Origin: Cardinalis cardinalis
Lineage: Eukaryota; Chordata; Aves; Passeriformes; Cardinalidae
NCBI GenBank assembly: GCA_014549065.1
Contig: JACDOX010000085.1
Span: 2,548,857 to 2,612,856 of the forward strand
Direction of reading: 5' to 3'
Length of the DNA: 64,000 nucleotides
The notes under the pieces are model-generated. The model did no database searches and was not told the origin of the DNA. It worked only from the letters and a program-made list of their open reading frames with translations. Each line of letters begins with the position of its first letter. The stretch's first letter is position 1. This document shows, in pieces, positions 37,955 through 51,412 of the stretch. The position numbers and the translations under genes were made by a program.

Positions 37955-40006
37955 AGCCCCAGCGCTGGGCAGAGGTGACAGCTCTCCGGAGCCTTCTCGT
38001 GGGATCAAACACGGGCCACACAGCCCCAGCCTGACCACGGGGCCCTGGCAGCAGAGATAAAGGTGACAAAAGGTCCTCCTGTCACTTACAGCAGATTTGG
38101 CCAGGAGAGAAGCCAAGGCCGAGCACGGAGCCCTTCCCAGCTGTGCCACACCGCAGGTGTGACAGTGCCATCTGCTGACCCTGCCCCGGCCTGAGGGACG
38201 CTCCTCCCCAATTCCAGAGCTTCACAGCGCAGCAGGGATGATGCACCTCCCTGCACACAGCCAGGACAGCTCAGGAGCAGCAATCTTTGGGGTGTCACCA
38301 ATTGTTGCTCCTGTCTCACTCCAGATCCAGCAACCATCGCACAGATGCAGCACAAATCACTCAGCAGGGCGCAGCTACGGGGACAGGCTGACAGACACAG
38401 GTATGTCCCCATGCCTGGGAAAGCCATNACAACATGCAATAGTCTCAGCTTATTTTAATGAACAGAGGCAGAATGAANTAATTGTTGATGCCAGTGCAGG
38501 TGGTCTGGGAGCTGCACTAANCTAGGACAGGCAAGGCTTTACAGAGTGAGCACTGTGACACACACCACTGAGCTGGTCTGGATGGGGACAGGGGCAGGAG
38601 AGCAGTAAAGCAGCCACAGTGTGAATGCCAGCACTTCCATCCTTACCAGCAGTGCTGCCTTTGTGTGAACAGCCCATCCTGAGCCAGGCAGGCCTCAGTG
38701 GGGCCACATGCAACTCTTGGTGAAAGGAAGAGTGCTGAGAAACAAAATTTAGAGTACAGCAGAGAAAATGGTCACACCAGCCTTCATACCAAGTTGGGCA
38801 ACAAAACCTCCACAGCAGAAAGCAGCACAGTGCAATAAAGGAAAAAGTGGTGTCTCCTTTTCCCCATCCTGTGGTGTTCCCAAATCCCAGGGGTGAAGGA
38901 ANGCAGGTGGAGCTATCTGACAGCTGCCTGCAAGGAGCACAGAGGAGCCGAGGCTGCAGCAGGGGCAGAAAGGGCTGCCAGCATCACAGCCCTGAGCCCA
39001 GCCCTTTTCAGCTGCTGGCACAGCTGGTGACATTTGCTGTTAGGCTCCCATTAATATTTTCAGCTCCTCTAATATTTACTAGCTGGACAGGCTGGGTGGT
39101 GACTTGGCNCTGGAGTGCTCTGCCACAGCAGCTCCACCAGACACAGGCGACGTGGCCAGGCTGCCCTGGCTTCCCATCCTGAGGCTGCCTCTTCCTCAGC
39201 TCCCAGCCACACAGAACTTCTCATTTGCTCTTTTCCTCTCCCTCACCAAAGAATATGTCCTTTTTTTTTCTCTCTCCNCTTGTAATATTTGGGAGTTTTA
39301 AAATCACCCATTTACACCACACCCCTCTATTCTTTGGGCTCAGTCCCCCAAGTTAATCAAAACTCCGGTCACAACCCAACATCTCAGTTTTAAAGCACAG
39401 ATTAAAAGCAAGTTTTGTGCTATCTGCAGTTCACACTGACTGGAGAACCTCAGTCCATATATNAGCCACTCAAGAAACTATGAATTCCACTTGCACATCA
39501 TGAACTGTTTGCTCTGGTCAGACTAGGAATTACTTAGAGAAGAAGCTTACAATTTGCTAAATTCTCAAAAAATTCATTGCAACAATCTGCTCACAGGCCA
39601 TTTTCAGACAGAACAAAGGAGGAACTCATCCAACTTAATAATTGCAAATTAATTTCTCATGTGTAACAGAAGGACTTTCCACTGAGCTGTACCTTCTATG
39701 CNAAAGCTTCAGAACACTGCACACAGCAATGCAGCAGCACAACTACACTGTCAGAAAGGAGAAACTTGCTCTGTTATAGAAACTGAAAACAATGAACCAA
39801 AGCTAGGCACTAAAAAGTAGCTAAAATACCCACAATTAAAGAGTAACTGGAAATTGTGACTTTCAGATAATGAGAGCTCAAAAGATTTGTGGGGGAAACA
39901 TTTCTNATCCTGCAAGGTGAAAGAAAAGAAAAAGAAGATAAAAAAAGACATTTCCCCTCCCATAGTTAATCAAAAAAGCCAGGTCAAGACTTCAACATTT
40001 TCACAG

Positions 40007-40026
40007 ACAAACAAACAAACAAACAA
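40007..40026. repeat. AAAC microsatellite
   Basis: Five ACAA/AAAC tetranucleotide units in a row, uninterrupted. Simple repeat. Confidence 0.9.
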
Positions 40027-40216
40027 CACCAACAAGCTTTGAGGAGTGTCATCAACTATCCTGAATGCTCTATTGCAGAATCAAGCAGATTTGCCAAACA
40101 TATTTTATAAAGAAATTTTTGAATCCCATTTCGGCAGTTTCAGACAGTCCCCAGCGAAATCTGGTTTGAGAGACTTGCAGAAACCAGTACTTCCCTGTGA
40201 CCTCCCTTTCTGAAAA

Positions 40217-40243
40217 ACACTAGAGTGTTTTTCACTCTANTGT
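40217..40243. repeat. Short perfect inverted repeat (11-bp stem)
   Basis: ACACTAGAGTG at 40217-40227 pairs with CACTCTANTGT at 40233-40243 across a five-T loop; the N would complete the stem if it is G. A related piece, CATTAGAG, follows directly. There is no T-run or gene context to suggest a terminator, and it is too short to call a mobile element. Confidence 0.6.
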
Positions 40244-43200
40244 AAAACATTAGAGTTCCTACTTTAATTCCAGGGAGAACTAGAACAATCAGAAGCACCC
40301 AGCTGATGAAACTGAGCTGGGATGCACAGGNGTGAGCAGGGCCAGAGCTCTGTGACTGCCTTGGGACAGGTGGGGACAGCAGCACGGGGAGCCCTGAAGA
40401 GCAGGAGAAGCCCAGGTGTGCTCAGAGAGCAGCCAGCCCAGCCCAGCCCAGCCNGCAGAAGGTGCCAGGCAGGCTCAGNTCACCATGGCCAGGACAGCCC
40501 TGCACAGGCAGCACCCAGCCCAAGGCATCTCAGCTGAGCAGTTACCCCAGGAAAGGCTTTGCTTTTTGCAGGAGAGTGAGGTTAAACATGAGCAGCTGTG
40601 TCGGTGTTCCTGGGCCAGCCCAGGCTGATGGTAGCACATCACAGAGATCCAGAGCTGTGTGAGAGTGCAGGTGACAGCAGCTGCTGGTTACAGCCACCAA
40701 AAATGGCCTTTACACTCCAGCAAAGGCTCACGCCAAGTGAGGCCTTAGACACTGAGCTAGAGCTGAATCCCCTTTCCAAGAGAGACAGGTACAGTCACAG
40801 CTTTACTGAAAACTGATTTCTCAGCTCTGTGCTGAGCACTCTGCCACTGGCAGTGACACAAACCTGACTCGGTGCATTCTGGTTTCTAGCTTTGATGGAC
40901 ACTGGGATGTGCCTGTTTTCCCTCCTTGAGGAAAGAGNTTTGTTTTCCTCTGTGTCACCAAGGTCTCCTCACCTTCTAGTGTGAGAATGCCAGGGTGGTG
41001 CTGAGAGGCTTCACACAGAGAGGTGACAGCACAGCACACAAGGACACAGCCAGAGGGGTTTCACCCCTTTGAAGTAACACTACCAGACAGCTCCACTTCA
41101 CTCNGGCAGCTGGGAGCAGTAGGGCCCAAAATGTGTATCAGTATCCTCTGCTCACACCAGTCAAAATCTGAGACCTCTAGTGTCAGCCATAAAATGGAGC
41201 TTGCATGGAAATGCACTTATCTAAAATNCACCCTTATATTTAACTTAACTTTCAAAAAAGCTCAGCTAGAATATCCTGTCAAAGGATAAAGCAAAGTTGG
41301 AATTTCAGAAGAGGCTGTTCAGTTGTTTTACTCATCTACTCCAGTTCTAAGCTCCTATTGTATAAATAACATGTATTTTAATCATGTCANATAAATTAAC
41401 TCCACATACAAAAGTGAAATCAAATACTTAATTAAGGTTTGTGTGATAGAAATATCCTCATCTAAATGAGCTCAAAGGAAAGCACTCTCAAGACTCAAAA
41501 ATCATTTTCATTCTTTATCTCAGCACANAGAGATCAGATTTGAGTTGAGGGANGTNGNGNATGTGCTGCTCCAGCAGNTCAGGGTGTCCCCAGTGCTTTN
41601 CAGAAGCACTGAACCTTCTGGCCCTGGCTGCCCCCAGTTCCTCTCCTGCTCCTTCTCCAGCCTTTCCCCATGTCCTGCTGTGCTGGAACTGCTGCACCAG
41701 GCTCTCCTCCCACCACTGATGGTGCCCCAAGCCCTGCTGAGGAACGACTGAGAAACACCNTTAATGTCCCTTATCTCCTTGGTGGGGTCAGGCAGGCCAG
41801 GGCCCTGCTCCTGAGGTCTGGGCTGTGTCCCCTGGGACACCCTGCTCATTTCCCACAGGTGCAGCTGCCTGGATCCACACCCAGCTCTGCTCCCCTCCCT
41901 GCCACAGGTCAGAGACCCCAAATCACCNGGTGATTAATAACACAGCATTTAGTCCTTGTCCCAGCAAAAATCCCNCACCATCTGCAGCCCTGAAAATACC
42001 TTGCAAAAGCTTTATCATCATCACCTGAATATTCCCAGCTCAGGGAGAAACCCAGTGTTCTTCCAAAAAGCCAGCACAGGATTTTCTTGGNAGAAAAGAA
42101 CAGGTGACATCAGCAGCCCAAGAACTTCCACAGATTTTTTTTTAAGAACCCCTCAGATTTCAGAACAGTTCTGGCCCTCAAAACATCTGCCTTACAAAGG
42201 TGATTTTTGTGGCTACTTAAAAGCAGAGCAAACTTCAATTGTCACACAATCAGCACAGCCAATTGAATTAGAGAAGCATATTTATGCACCTAACAAGTAG
42301 AATCTGAATCTGCACCTAACAAGTTTGAACCTGCTGGGAGCAATTTGAAAAGACTAATGAGACTTTTCCCACCAGCAGATAGGTATATTCTCCTTTAAAG
42401 GTTTATGAGCATGTCATTTCGTTTCACTACAGCTTTTGCAAAATCATTAATGAACTTGTGAAAACAATTAGAGAGATAAAAGGCCAAGAAATTTATGTGT
42501 TAGCCTGAAACCTCTGATAATTCAGAGTAGGCTAGGCAGAGGAGAATGCACTGCTTTGAAGGCATCAGACAGAAGATCCTGGTGGTTTATGCCTTTTAAA
42601 ATTATCATTCCTAGTTTTGCTCTTGATAATATTTAAGTGGGAAAATATCTTTTTAGAAATTGATCTTGGAGACTCCATTGCTTATTAGAACAAGAGGGAC
42701 AGCAGAACAATCTCATTAGGGTGAGCAGAAAGACATGACTGTCAGGCCATATAAAACACACCTCATTAATATCTGCATGAACTGAATAGCAGAGCCATGA
42801 ATGCTATAAAGACTGCATCTGCCTTTGATCTTTTGAAGCTACCTTTGAATAAGTCCCAACCAACTACAGATTGCAGAAGAAAAGCAAATGTTCAAAGGGA
42901 GAAAGGACCCAGAATCACAGACTCAGTGCCACAGCAGTCTTTTCTTACTCTGGGCATGCATGGATTACTTTAGCAAATGAGCCCACCAAATGCTGTAACC
43001 AGTGAATACACCGAGTACTTTCCCTTGCAAAGGCATTTTCTCTTTTTTGCCAAGCTTACAGGAACAGGAACAGACATGGAGAAAGCCCCATTCTGCTTTA
43101 GAAAACACCCCATCCTCCCTGTGAGCCACTCCAGCTCCCCAGCAGCACAAACATCCCCCAGGGATGCCTGTGCCCATCAGAGCTCTGGGCACCAGCACAT

Positions 43201-43294
43201 CTGAGGCTGCTACACCTGGGCCAGGGCTGTGTCACCAGGGCAGCACAGGTCACAGCTGGGATGGCCACAATACACAGAGCACCACCACACAATT

Positions 43295-43415
43295 TCAGAA
43301 GGCTTTAAGCATTCCCCCAAACACAGTAACACCTTACCTCATCAGAAGGCTTCAGGCATCTGCCCACACAGAGTAACAACCCTTCAGAAGGCTGCAAGCA
43401 TCTGCCCTTCCTGTC
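43295..43415. repeat. ~44-bp diverged tandem repeat, 3 copies
   Basis: Three copies begin with TCAGAAGGCT at 43295, 43342 and 43384, each followed by a variant of TTCAGGCATCTGCCCACACA. Spacings are 47 and 42 bases, so the copies have diverged by small insertions and deletions. The array lies immediately beside the 30-bp minisatellite. Confidence 0.8.
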
Positions 43416-43434
43416 NTTCAGCCCAACCTTTTAT

Positions 43435-43561
43435 CCCCTCCTGTTGATGCACTGCACCTGTGTGCCCCTCCTGTTGATGCACTGCACCTGTGTGCCCCTC
43501 ATGTTCATGCATTGCACCTGTGTGCCCCTCATGGTTCATGCACTGCACCTGTGTGCCCCTC
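43435..43561. repeat. 30-bp minisatellite running into a gap
   Basis: Four units of 30, 30, 30 and 31 bp, each containing a variant of TGCACTGCACCTGTGTGCCC, run directly into the run of N at 43562. The unit length is a multiple of three; on the minus strand the first units read as a ten-residue repeat (EGHTGAVHQQ). The array is cut off by the gap, so its true length is unknown. Coding is unlikely, since the fourth unit breaks the frame. Confidence 0.93.
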
Positions 43562-44041
43562 NNNNNNNNNNNNNNNNNNNNNNNNNNNNNNNNNNNNNNN
43601 NNNNNNNNNNNNNNNNNNNNNNNNNNNNNNNNNNNNNNNNNNNNNNNNNNNNNNNNNNNNNNNNNNNNNNNNNNNNNNNNNNNNNNNNNNNNNNNNNNNN
43701 NNNNNNNNNNNNNNNNNNNNNNNNNNNNNNNNNNNNNNNNNNNNNNNNNNNNNNNNNNNNNNNNNNNNNNNNNNNNNNNNNNNNNNNNNNNNNNNNNNNN
43801 NNNNNNNNNNNNNNNNNNNNNNNNNNNNNNNNNNNNNNNNNNNNNNNNNNNNNNNNNNNNNNNNNNNNNNNNNNNNNNNNNNNNNNNNNNNNNNNNNNNN
43901 NNNNNNNNNNNNNNNNNNNNNNNNNNNNNNNNNNNNNNNNNNNNNNNNNNNNNNNNNNNNNNNNNNNNNNNNNNNNNNNNNNNNNNNNNNNNNNNNNNNN
44001 NNNNNNNNNNNNNNNNNNNNNNNNNNNNNNNNNNNNNNNNN
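43562..44041. other. Assembly gap (480 N) in a minisatellite
   Basis: A 480-N run that starts inside the 30-bp array. The right flank is unrelated sequence. The gap is therefore probably the unresolved remainder of the array; the stated size may be only an estimate. Confidence 0.99.
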
Positions 44042-47000
44042 ACCCACTGGGGATGAGGTTCAGCCACAGCCGCACTCCCAGTCACCCCAAACTGTGTGCC
44101 TGCAGTCCCCAGGGCAGCCCAGGGTGCTGGCTGTCCCCAGCAATGCCCAGGGGGCTGTCCCCAGGGCATGACTGAGCTGCAGACAGGCGTCCCACCTCCC
44201 TCCAGCGGTCAAACTGCTCCCCTGCTTCCCCAGTGACTCCCTGGGCAGCCCTCAGCCCATCTCCTGCAGCACACACAGGACCTGCTCTTCAGCTCAGCGC
44301 TCCACCTGATGGCATAAACCTCTTCTCTCTCTCCATTACTAGGGAATAACCAATTAATTGTAGAGAGACTGCTCTGGGAACCAAAAAGAAAGTAATGACC
44401 AGCTTCCTAAAGTGAGAAGCAAGCCACAATTTTGCTCTTCCATACATAAAGACTGTTGTGCTCTCAGCCCTGTGCAACTGAGCCTGTGCCTTGGCATTCA
44501 CCATCATTCCTGCAAGTGGTTTCTCNTCTTCACTGGCTCCTCTCAGACATACAATTGCTAATTCAGAAAATGGAGACTGCCAGCTTCACTTCTTCCCCTT
44601 CNCCTTGGAAACACCACAAGTTTGGCCAGCTATGTGGCAAAAATATACCTAAATACAGGTCAAAAAACAACATTGATTCTGGATGATTTATAGGTTAAGC
44701 TTGAAGATAAACTCCAGTAGAAACTTGCTGTCTCTGGGAAAGTCTGAAAATTGAATCCCTTCTCCTGTGCACATTAATGACCTGGAACTGGTACATGGGA
44801 TCCCAGCAGTCTGTCCCATCCCAGCCTCAGGGCTTAGGTAATGTCTGAAAAGCATCTGCTCCACAGGAAGGGGAGTGTTCCCAGTGTGGTTTCAGTGCTT
44901 AGGTGACTATGTCACTTGCAGAAATAGAGATTGGCTGCCTCTGTGATGCCATCATTTATAAGTGGTTTAACCTACGTGCTGGGCTCTCTTTCCCAGTAGC
45001 TATGGACAATTCTAGCCTNGGTCCAGAGTCCCAAAGCTCTGGANAAGTACACTGAGCTCCTGGCTGGGAGTCAATCATATTGGAGCAAGAGAACAAGTAC
45101 AAATGGCTCAGAGTCAACANGCAGGGATAGAAAAAAGTAGGACAATTTACCATCCCCTGCACTCTCACAAACTGGACTGCACTGAGCAGGATTGGTCCAC
45201 AGCCCAGAAAAAGTACTGGAAATATTGGCAATGANTCCAGTGATTTTAAATCACTTCGGTGGTGAGTGAGAAATTCTAGCTGGGATCTCCAGCCCCTAGG
45301 ATCCACCTCTAGGAAGAGCTGCATTGTGTCTTCTGCTGCAACAATCAGCATCCTGCACAGACCACCCTTGTGCACACCAGCTGACACTGCAGCCCCTGCT
45401 GCCACTCTGTAAATCTGCAGCCTCCAATGCTTGCTCCACATACCAGAATCTGGCCCAGCCTCTGTGTCTGGCAGGGAAATTTGCATTCAAGGGTTCTCCA
45501 CACTAGTCATTTCTTCCTTTCTCAACATGCTCCAGTCTTCTAATTGCCTTGTTTGGATTCTCCTCTCATGCCTCAAATCTTCCTGATGGGAATAAAATAC
45601 ACAGTAGATGACAACATTCAAGTAATTTTCATGTCATGTCTGATAGCTGTGGTAGGAAGGTTATTGATACTGTTATTAATTCTTTCATTTCAATTTCCCT
45701 TATACATTTCTGCCCCCAGCAAACCCTCAGTATAAAATGATTTCCTGAACTGTTTCCAGCCTGTTCCTGNTGTTGCTCTCAGAATGATCTGGAGACAGAT
45801 AATACAGCTGTCATTTCTCAAGGCTCCACTGCCATGCTTTGATAAAACCCAAATTGTGGTTTTGATGGTGCCAGACTTTACAAGCCTATTAAGCTGTCTC
45901 TGCCAAGGATGGTTTTCCCTTTACAAGTTCTGGGCTGACACAGGGTTTCCATGCTCTCCACAACATTTAACATCCCATCTCTGCCCAATCCTCTGCCTTT
46001 TTTTTTATTATTATTTTTTTTTAATCTGACTGCCATTATAGCAGCAGACTCAAATGAGAAAATCAGCACAGCCACAAGGAGCAATCACTTTGTTTGTCCT
46101 CAAGCAGGGTGTCAAGGACAAATATTTGTATTTAAACAGGAAAATATAAGCTACGTAAAAAAAAAAAAAAGAAATAAAAAGGTGTCCTGCCTTCTGGTTT
46201 GGATTTCTGTACCTTTTCTTCCTGTTGAAAGATCTCACATTCCCTCCTAAATCTCACAAGTCCCTCCTAAATCTGAGAAATCAGAAGCTATGCATATGGC
46301 CAAGAGCTGCACTGAGATCCCAGCAGCTTTAGTGAGACTCAGACACTGCAGACAGTGGAGATGTAGAACAGGTGGGAGGAACAAGACCTACATTTCATCC
46401 CAGCTCTGTTTGATAACTTCAGACATTTACTATTCTCATCTGCNAACTGGGTCTTGCAGGACATACCTGGCCTTCTCCAGTCCCCCTGGATTTTGCTCAT
46501 GTGGACTACACTGTAAAGGGGGCAGACACATGAATTTAACCTTTACTTAAACATCAGATCCTGGGCATGCTACCCATCTTCTGNGAGCTTCCAGGAGGCT
46601 CACCAATTCTTGCTGTAAGTTGCCAAATAAAAGAGAGTGTCTAGCAAAGGAAAATTATTCACCAAAAGNACAGGTGATTTCTCTTAAATCACTGACTTCC
46701 CACTAACTGCTCTAGGATGGCAAGAACATCAGGTTAAGAAGCAGTAATTTTCCATCATGAAGAGATGAGGTCAAATCTGCCTATTCTGCTTTAGATTTTC
46801 CAATGCAGGAGTGAGCTGTTGCTTTTTATGCATTGCCTTTCAAGCATACTGTAAGTTGTTTTCTAACGAGCTGGAACATCCTGCTTGATGACATCTCTGT
46901 TTAAATTGTTATTTTCCTCCAGCTGGGTCAGGGCTTTCTGACTGACACAATGAGAAAAGCACACACATTTTCCATTATTTATATATTGCAAAGGCTCAAG

Positions 47001-47170
47001 TGTCCACGCTGGCAGATGCAGCACTCTGGCATCCACCCCTTCTTCCAACCAGTTGCTTCCCCTTCCTACCCAACAAGGGGATATTCTCCTTTCTCCCTTC
47101 AGCTTCAGGAGAGCAGAACCAGGCATGGTCCTTGCACATGGTGACATTTGTCATTTTCCTGTCTGGCCCA
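44042..47170. other. Non-coding unique sequence, no gene recognised
   Basis: No supported gene. It contains a 19-bp direct duplication around 46232-46273 (CCCTCCTAAATCTCACA-like) and a 14-nt A-run followed by A-rich sequence near 46157-46180. Open frames are short and show no linked splice sites. Confidence 0.5.
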
Positions 47171-47174
47171 CTAT

Positions 47175-47644
47175 TGTATTTGCTTGAAATGCCCTGACGA
47201 AGGCAGGAATGATGAATCTGACTCCATGTTTTCAGAAGGATAATTTATTACTTTATAATAATATATTAAAGAATGCTATACTATATTGTATTTATTAGTA
47301 TACTATACTAGATTATATTTATATAATAGAATAAAGAATTTCTAATGTTTTTATAAATAATACAGAAAGGATACTTACTAAAATGCTAAAAAGATGATAA
47401 TGAAACCTCGTGACTCTTTCCAGAGTTCTGACACAGCCTGGCCCTGATTGGCCAGAGAGTCAAAACAACTCACACCAGAATCCAATGAAGCAATCACCTG
47501 TGGGTAAACAATCTCNAAACACATTCCACATGAGCANAACAGAGCAGAANCAAATGAGATAAGAATTGTTTTCCTNTTCTCTGAGGCTTCTCAGCTTCCC
47601 AGGAGAAAAATCCTGGGATTTTTTCAGAGAATGTGAATGCCACA
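47175..47644 (-). mobile_element. Solo LTR of a passerine endogenous retrovirus
   Basis: Read on the minus strand, it begins TGTGGCATTCACATTCTCTG and passes through AGGAAAACAATTCTTATCTC, a TTTACCCA-type segment, a TTGGCC motif, then a very AT-rich TATA-bearing stretch, and ends near the GGAGTCAGATTCATCATTCC block. This order agrees with the LTR at 57.3 kb and with a repeat family I recall from finch-like birds. No gag, pol or env remains are adjacent, so it is a solo LTR. Boundaries are approximate; GCCCA at 47166-47170 and at 47645-47649 might be a target-site duplication, but the inner end does not fit it cleanly. Confidence 0.85.
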
Positions 47645-48629
47645 GCCCAGCACATAGTGTGACAAAGAGCCCAGTCTGGCCCTGGCAGCAGCAGCAGCAC
47701 GTGCAGCAGGTACCCTGCACAAAAGTGTCTGTGCCAAGCAGCCACCAGTGTGTGACACAGCCAGGCTGCTGCCAGCTGAGCTCACCTGTCACAGCTCTCA
47801 GATCCTCAGCCAGCACTNGGCCAATTTGCAGTTATTTGCTTTCACAGTGTCTCTTGCTTGACAACAAACCTACCCCTGCTGCAGGGTTTCACAAATGGCC
47901 ATGCAGGGCTTTTACCTTCAAAGGAAATCCCCACTGAGGCCACTGCTTCCACTCCACTGCTCTTCCTCCACTGGCACCAGGTGTCCACCCTCCCCAGCAG
48001 GCACAGAGCAGCAGATGTGTGCCAGAGCACATTGCACAATTTGTTAGATCAAGGCTAGAAAAAGCAATAATAAACCTGTCTCATGGATAAGCAGACCTGT
48101 TTAATTACAGGTGTGCTCTGACAGGAAGAATTTGCCATTCAAGCCCTTCATGGCACTCTCTCAAAAATAAACAAGGACCCCAAAAACATCAACAAACATA
48201 CCCTCACATCACCCCTGCTGGGTGAAACAAAANCCATTTTACAGAGAGGAGCATGGAATGGGGTGTGTGCCTACAGAAATCCATAGCACACAAAATCTAC
48301 CAGCCCTGATGTCACAGCAGCACAGCCCCTTGTTGGGAAGTGAGGCCTCCAACACAGCTGGGCAACNCATTTAACCCATGGGCAACATTCTACCTAAAAT
48401 GTCACACTGTTTTATTAAATTCTTACTGTTGTGCTTGATTTATCAGCAGAAAAAACAGAATAGAGGTGATTCCTGCCTTCTTTCCACCCTCCTGGCCTGC
48501 CTTCAGATTATTGAGGAGCTTGACTGCAGAATGCAAAATCCTTTCTCAGCCATTCTCCTTAGAGAGACTGGTTCTTGCTTTACACTGGTTACACCAAAGA
48601 TGGCAAAAATTTCAACTGCATGGTAAAGA
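47645..48629. other. Non-coding sequence between LTR and CR1
   Basis: About 1 kb with no gene. It begins with GC-rich sequence carrying a short CAG run at 47688-47699 and then becomes ordinary unique sequence. No exon-like segment was accepted. Confidence 0.5.
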
Positions 48630-48878
48630 TGTCTCTATCAAGTTGCACCAAGGGAGTTTTAGGTTCAACATTAGGAAAAATCTCTCCACTGAAAGAGTTG
48701 TCAAGCATTGGAACAGGATGCCATGAAAATGGTGGAGTCACCNTCCTGGAGTTATTTAAAAGATGTGTGGGAGATATGGTTTAAGGATGGACTTAGCAGT
48801 GCTGGGTTAATGGTTGGACTCAATTATCTTCAAGATTCTCTCCAATTATCTGAAAGATTCTATTACTCTAAAATTCTG
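48630..48878 (+). mobile_element. CR1 LINE, 3' end fragment
   Basis: This matches the well-known 3' untranslated end of CR1 elements: a GTTGCACCAAGGGAG block, then AACATTAGGAAAAATCTCTC, GTTGTCAAGCATTGGAACAG, GGTGGAGTCACC, GGAGTTATTTAAAAGA, GGTTAATGGTTGGACTC, and a terminal ATTCTAT-type tail. CR1 is the dominant LINE of birds and reptiles and is usually 5'-truncated, as here. Substitutions against the remembered consensus are frequent, so the copy is old. No reverse-transcriptase sequence is present. Start and end are approximate. Confidence 0.9.
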
Positions 48879-51243
48879 TCCCAGCAAACTGCAGGAAAGC
48901 TCTGCCCCCTCAGACACAGAGACCTGTGAGAAGGCAGTGGAGCCACCATCACTGAAGCAATGTAGATTTTATCTGCTCTGCAATTCCCACTGTCCATCCC
49001 AGGCAGCCCAGAAACAGGAGAGCAAAATGTCACCCAGAAATGGGATANCTTGGAAAAATACTAGCAGCACAATTACATTAAACACCCAAAAAATCCTGCA
49101 GGGAATGTGCAGCCTGAACAGGAGCAAGTCCTCCAAGGCTCTGAAGGGTGCACACAGAACTGCAAGGCACAGGTTAGCAAGAATTTGGTCTCCTCTCACC
49201 CTGACTTTGATGAGGTGCTCAAAAAAATGGCAAAATTGGAATTTGGGCCTACTTGGAAGTCAAAGGACAGCTATAAGGTAGAGCAGTGCTTCAGCTGGTA
49301 TTTAGGGGCTGGATTGTGCTCCCTCTCTTAAATCAGAGAGCAAAGAGCTCAACAAATGCACTCCTGGACACCCTGCTCGTGGCCAGACATTATTTGGTGG
49401 CCACTGCCACCTCGTGGCACTGTCACCTGCAGAGGGGCCCGAGTAAAAGCTCCTTCACCCTGTCACACAGCCATGAACAACACAGCTAAAAACAAAGGAG
49501 CTCTCTGCACTGCACAGTGGCATNGAAGCAAGAGGAGACCAGACTGTGTAGTTTTCCTCAGCTGGAACGTCCTTGCAAAACATCCCCTGCCTAATTCCAG
49601 GCCAGTTTATTCAGGCCAGGACTTTGATGCCTGTCCCTGTCAAGACATTTTTACCAGTACAACAGAACAAAGCAGGTTCTGCTGCCTTAAAAGCACACTT
49701 GTAACTATGATTTTTTTACATGTGATACAGTTACCCTTTAAAAAAGGGAAATTTAACATTTACAAGAAAAATAAGGCCTGGAGAGACGTGAAGTTTTCAG
49801 TCCGGATGCATGCCGAGAAAATACAACACCTGTACCACTAGAGAACTTGTTCAGGGTGAATTGGGCAGCATCTCCTGCAGAGAAGGTGCTGTTGGCATTG
49901 TCCCAGCTGTCCCTGCTGTCTCACTCAGCACATGTTTGGTAGGAGCTGATGCAGAGCACTGTTTTCATGGTCTACACACAGTCCTTTGGGCAAGAGTCAT
50001 CACAGGTTAACCCAGGCAGCACAACAGCACAAAACATTTCCTCTAGGGGCAAATCAAACCTTTTCCAACCTTCCCCTCCACAGCCCAACAACATANCAAA
50101 GTTTTTGTAAAAATGGGGATGAAACATGCAAGTTATACCCTTGAAGATGCAGCAGCCACCCTCAGATGCCCAGCAGAAGCCGGTCTGACCATGTCTTGTT
50201 TTCCCTGCCAGGTTATGTGGGAGGGCACACACACAGAGCAGGCACCCCTGTAATTATCACTTTCATCTGCCCAGCTCCTGGGGAAATGGAAGCAGAAAAC
50301 CTCCTTTTGCTGCTGTGTGACCCCTGCCCACTGCCTGCAGTGACATTCACTCCTGTGGTCTCCCTCTCACTGTAGGCTGACTCCCAAAGTCTTTTCNTTT
50401 TGGAACGTGTCAAGTAAATGGAAACACTGACAGGGAGAGTAATTTAAGCNTCCAGAATCCAAACTACCATTAAAACACTGGCACACACAAGAGCACATAC
50501 TGATATCCTAAGGAACTGTAGCCAATCTGAAGAACAATGGGCAATTTTCCTCTGTCTCCTGCTCTTTTTATGGCTCATACTACCTGTCATAAGTAGCTAC
50601 TAAGGAACCCATACCACAGCANGGCAGAGAGGAGGGGGAAACCCAAAGTATTCTACAAAACATTCTCCCTCAAATCCTGCCCATCAAAGGGAATTTAATC
50701 TCCAGCTGTCTAACATTTTAAAAATATCAAGTAAAATTGTGAGAGTAGCCTGCAATATGCTGGGCTTTGCCATTATGCTCACTGCTGAGGGAAACATTTT
50801 TGATGGGGTGACCTTTGCATGGAGCTGTTTTCAAACTGAAATGCATTCTGCAGACCATGAAAAAAAGCTGCTCCTTTTGACAGCTGAACTCAATACATAA
50901 GAACTATTTAAGAGAAGCTGCTTTACAAGCAGTGGGTGGCAGATGACAATTAGGTTTTTTCTTCTGTTATGGTACTGGGGGGCATGGGAAATTATCACCA
51001 TTAGTCACAGTGTGCTTGATGCAACAACAAAGAGGGACCAGGCTCTCTCTGTCTCCTTTCCCATGTTTTATTTTCCCTGTGTATCTGCACACATTGCCTT
51101 TATTCCTCCCTACATGCACACACACACTCATTCTTCAGTCTGCTCCCAATTTTGACTCCCTTTGCTTTAATTCAACCCTAAATATGTTACATCCTTAAAT
51201 ATTTAAATATGCTAAATGCAAATCTGACCAGCTTCCTGAGCTG
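48879..51243. other. Non-coding unique sequence, no gene recognised
   Basis: About 2.4 kb without a supported gene. It has a short CA microsatellite at about 51113-51127. Open frames are short and occur in all six frames. Confidence 0.5.
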
Positions 51244-51412
51244 TTGGAAGCTGTTTTCCTTTGGTCCTTGAAGATCAGGATAAAAAAGTTGAATCCAAGC
51301 AAGACAGGGATTAAAAGAGGAGGAGGGGGGAAAGAGAAGAGCAGGCAGGAGAGAGGGGACAGCACAGATCCTCCAGCAGCACCCAGCTACAGGGACAGCA
51401 GGAGTGGGACAG

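Larger units (their letters stand above)
37955..43294. other. Non-coding sequence with small repeats
   Basis: No gene is supported. The interval holds an AAAC microsatellite at 40007-40026, a short hairpin at 40217-40243, a CAGCC pentamer run at about 40428-40453, and a cluster of single N bases at 41553-41560. GC-rich parts (38.0-38.4 kb and 40.3-40.6 kb) show overlapping frames on both strands that look like composition artefacts. Confidence 0.5.
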
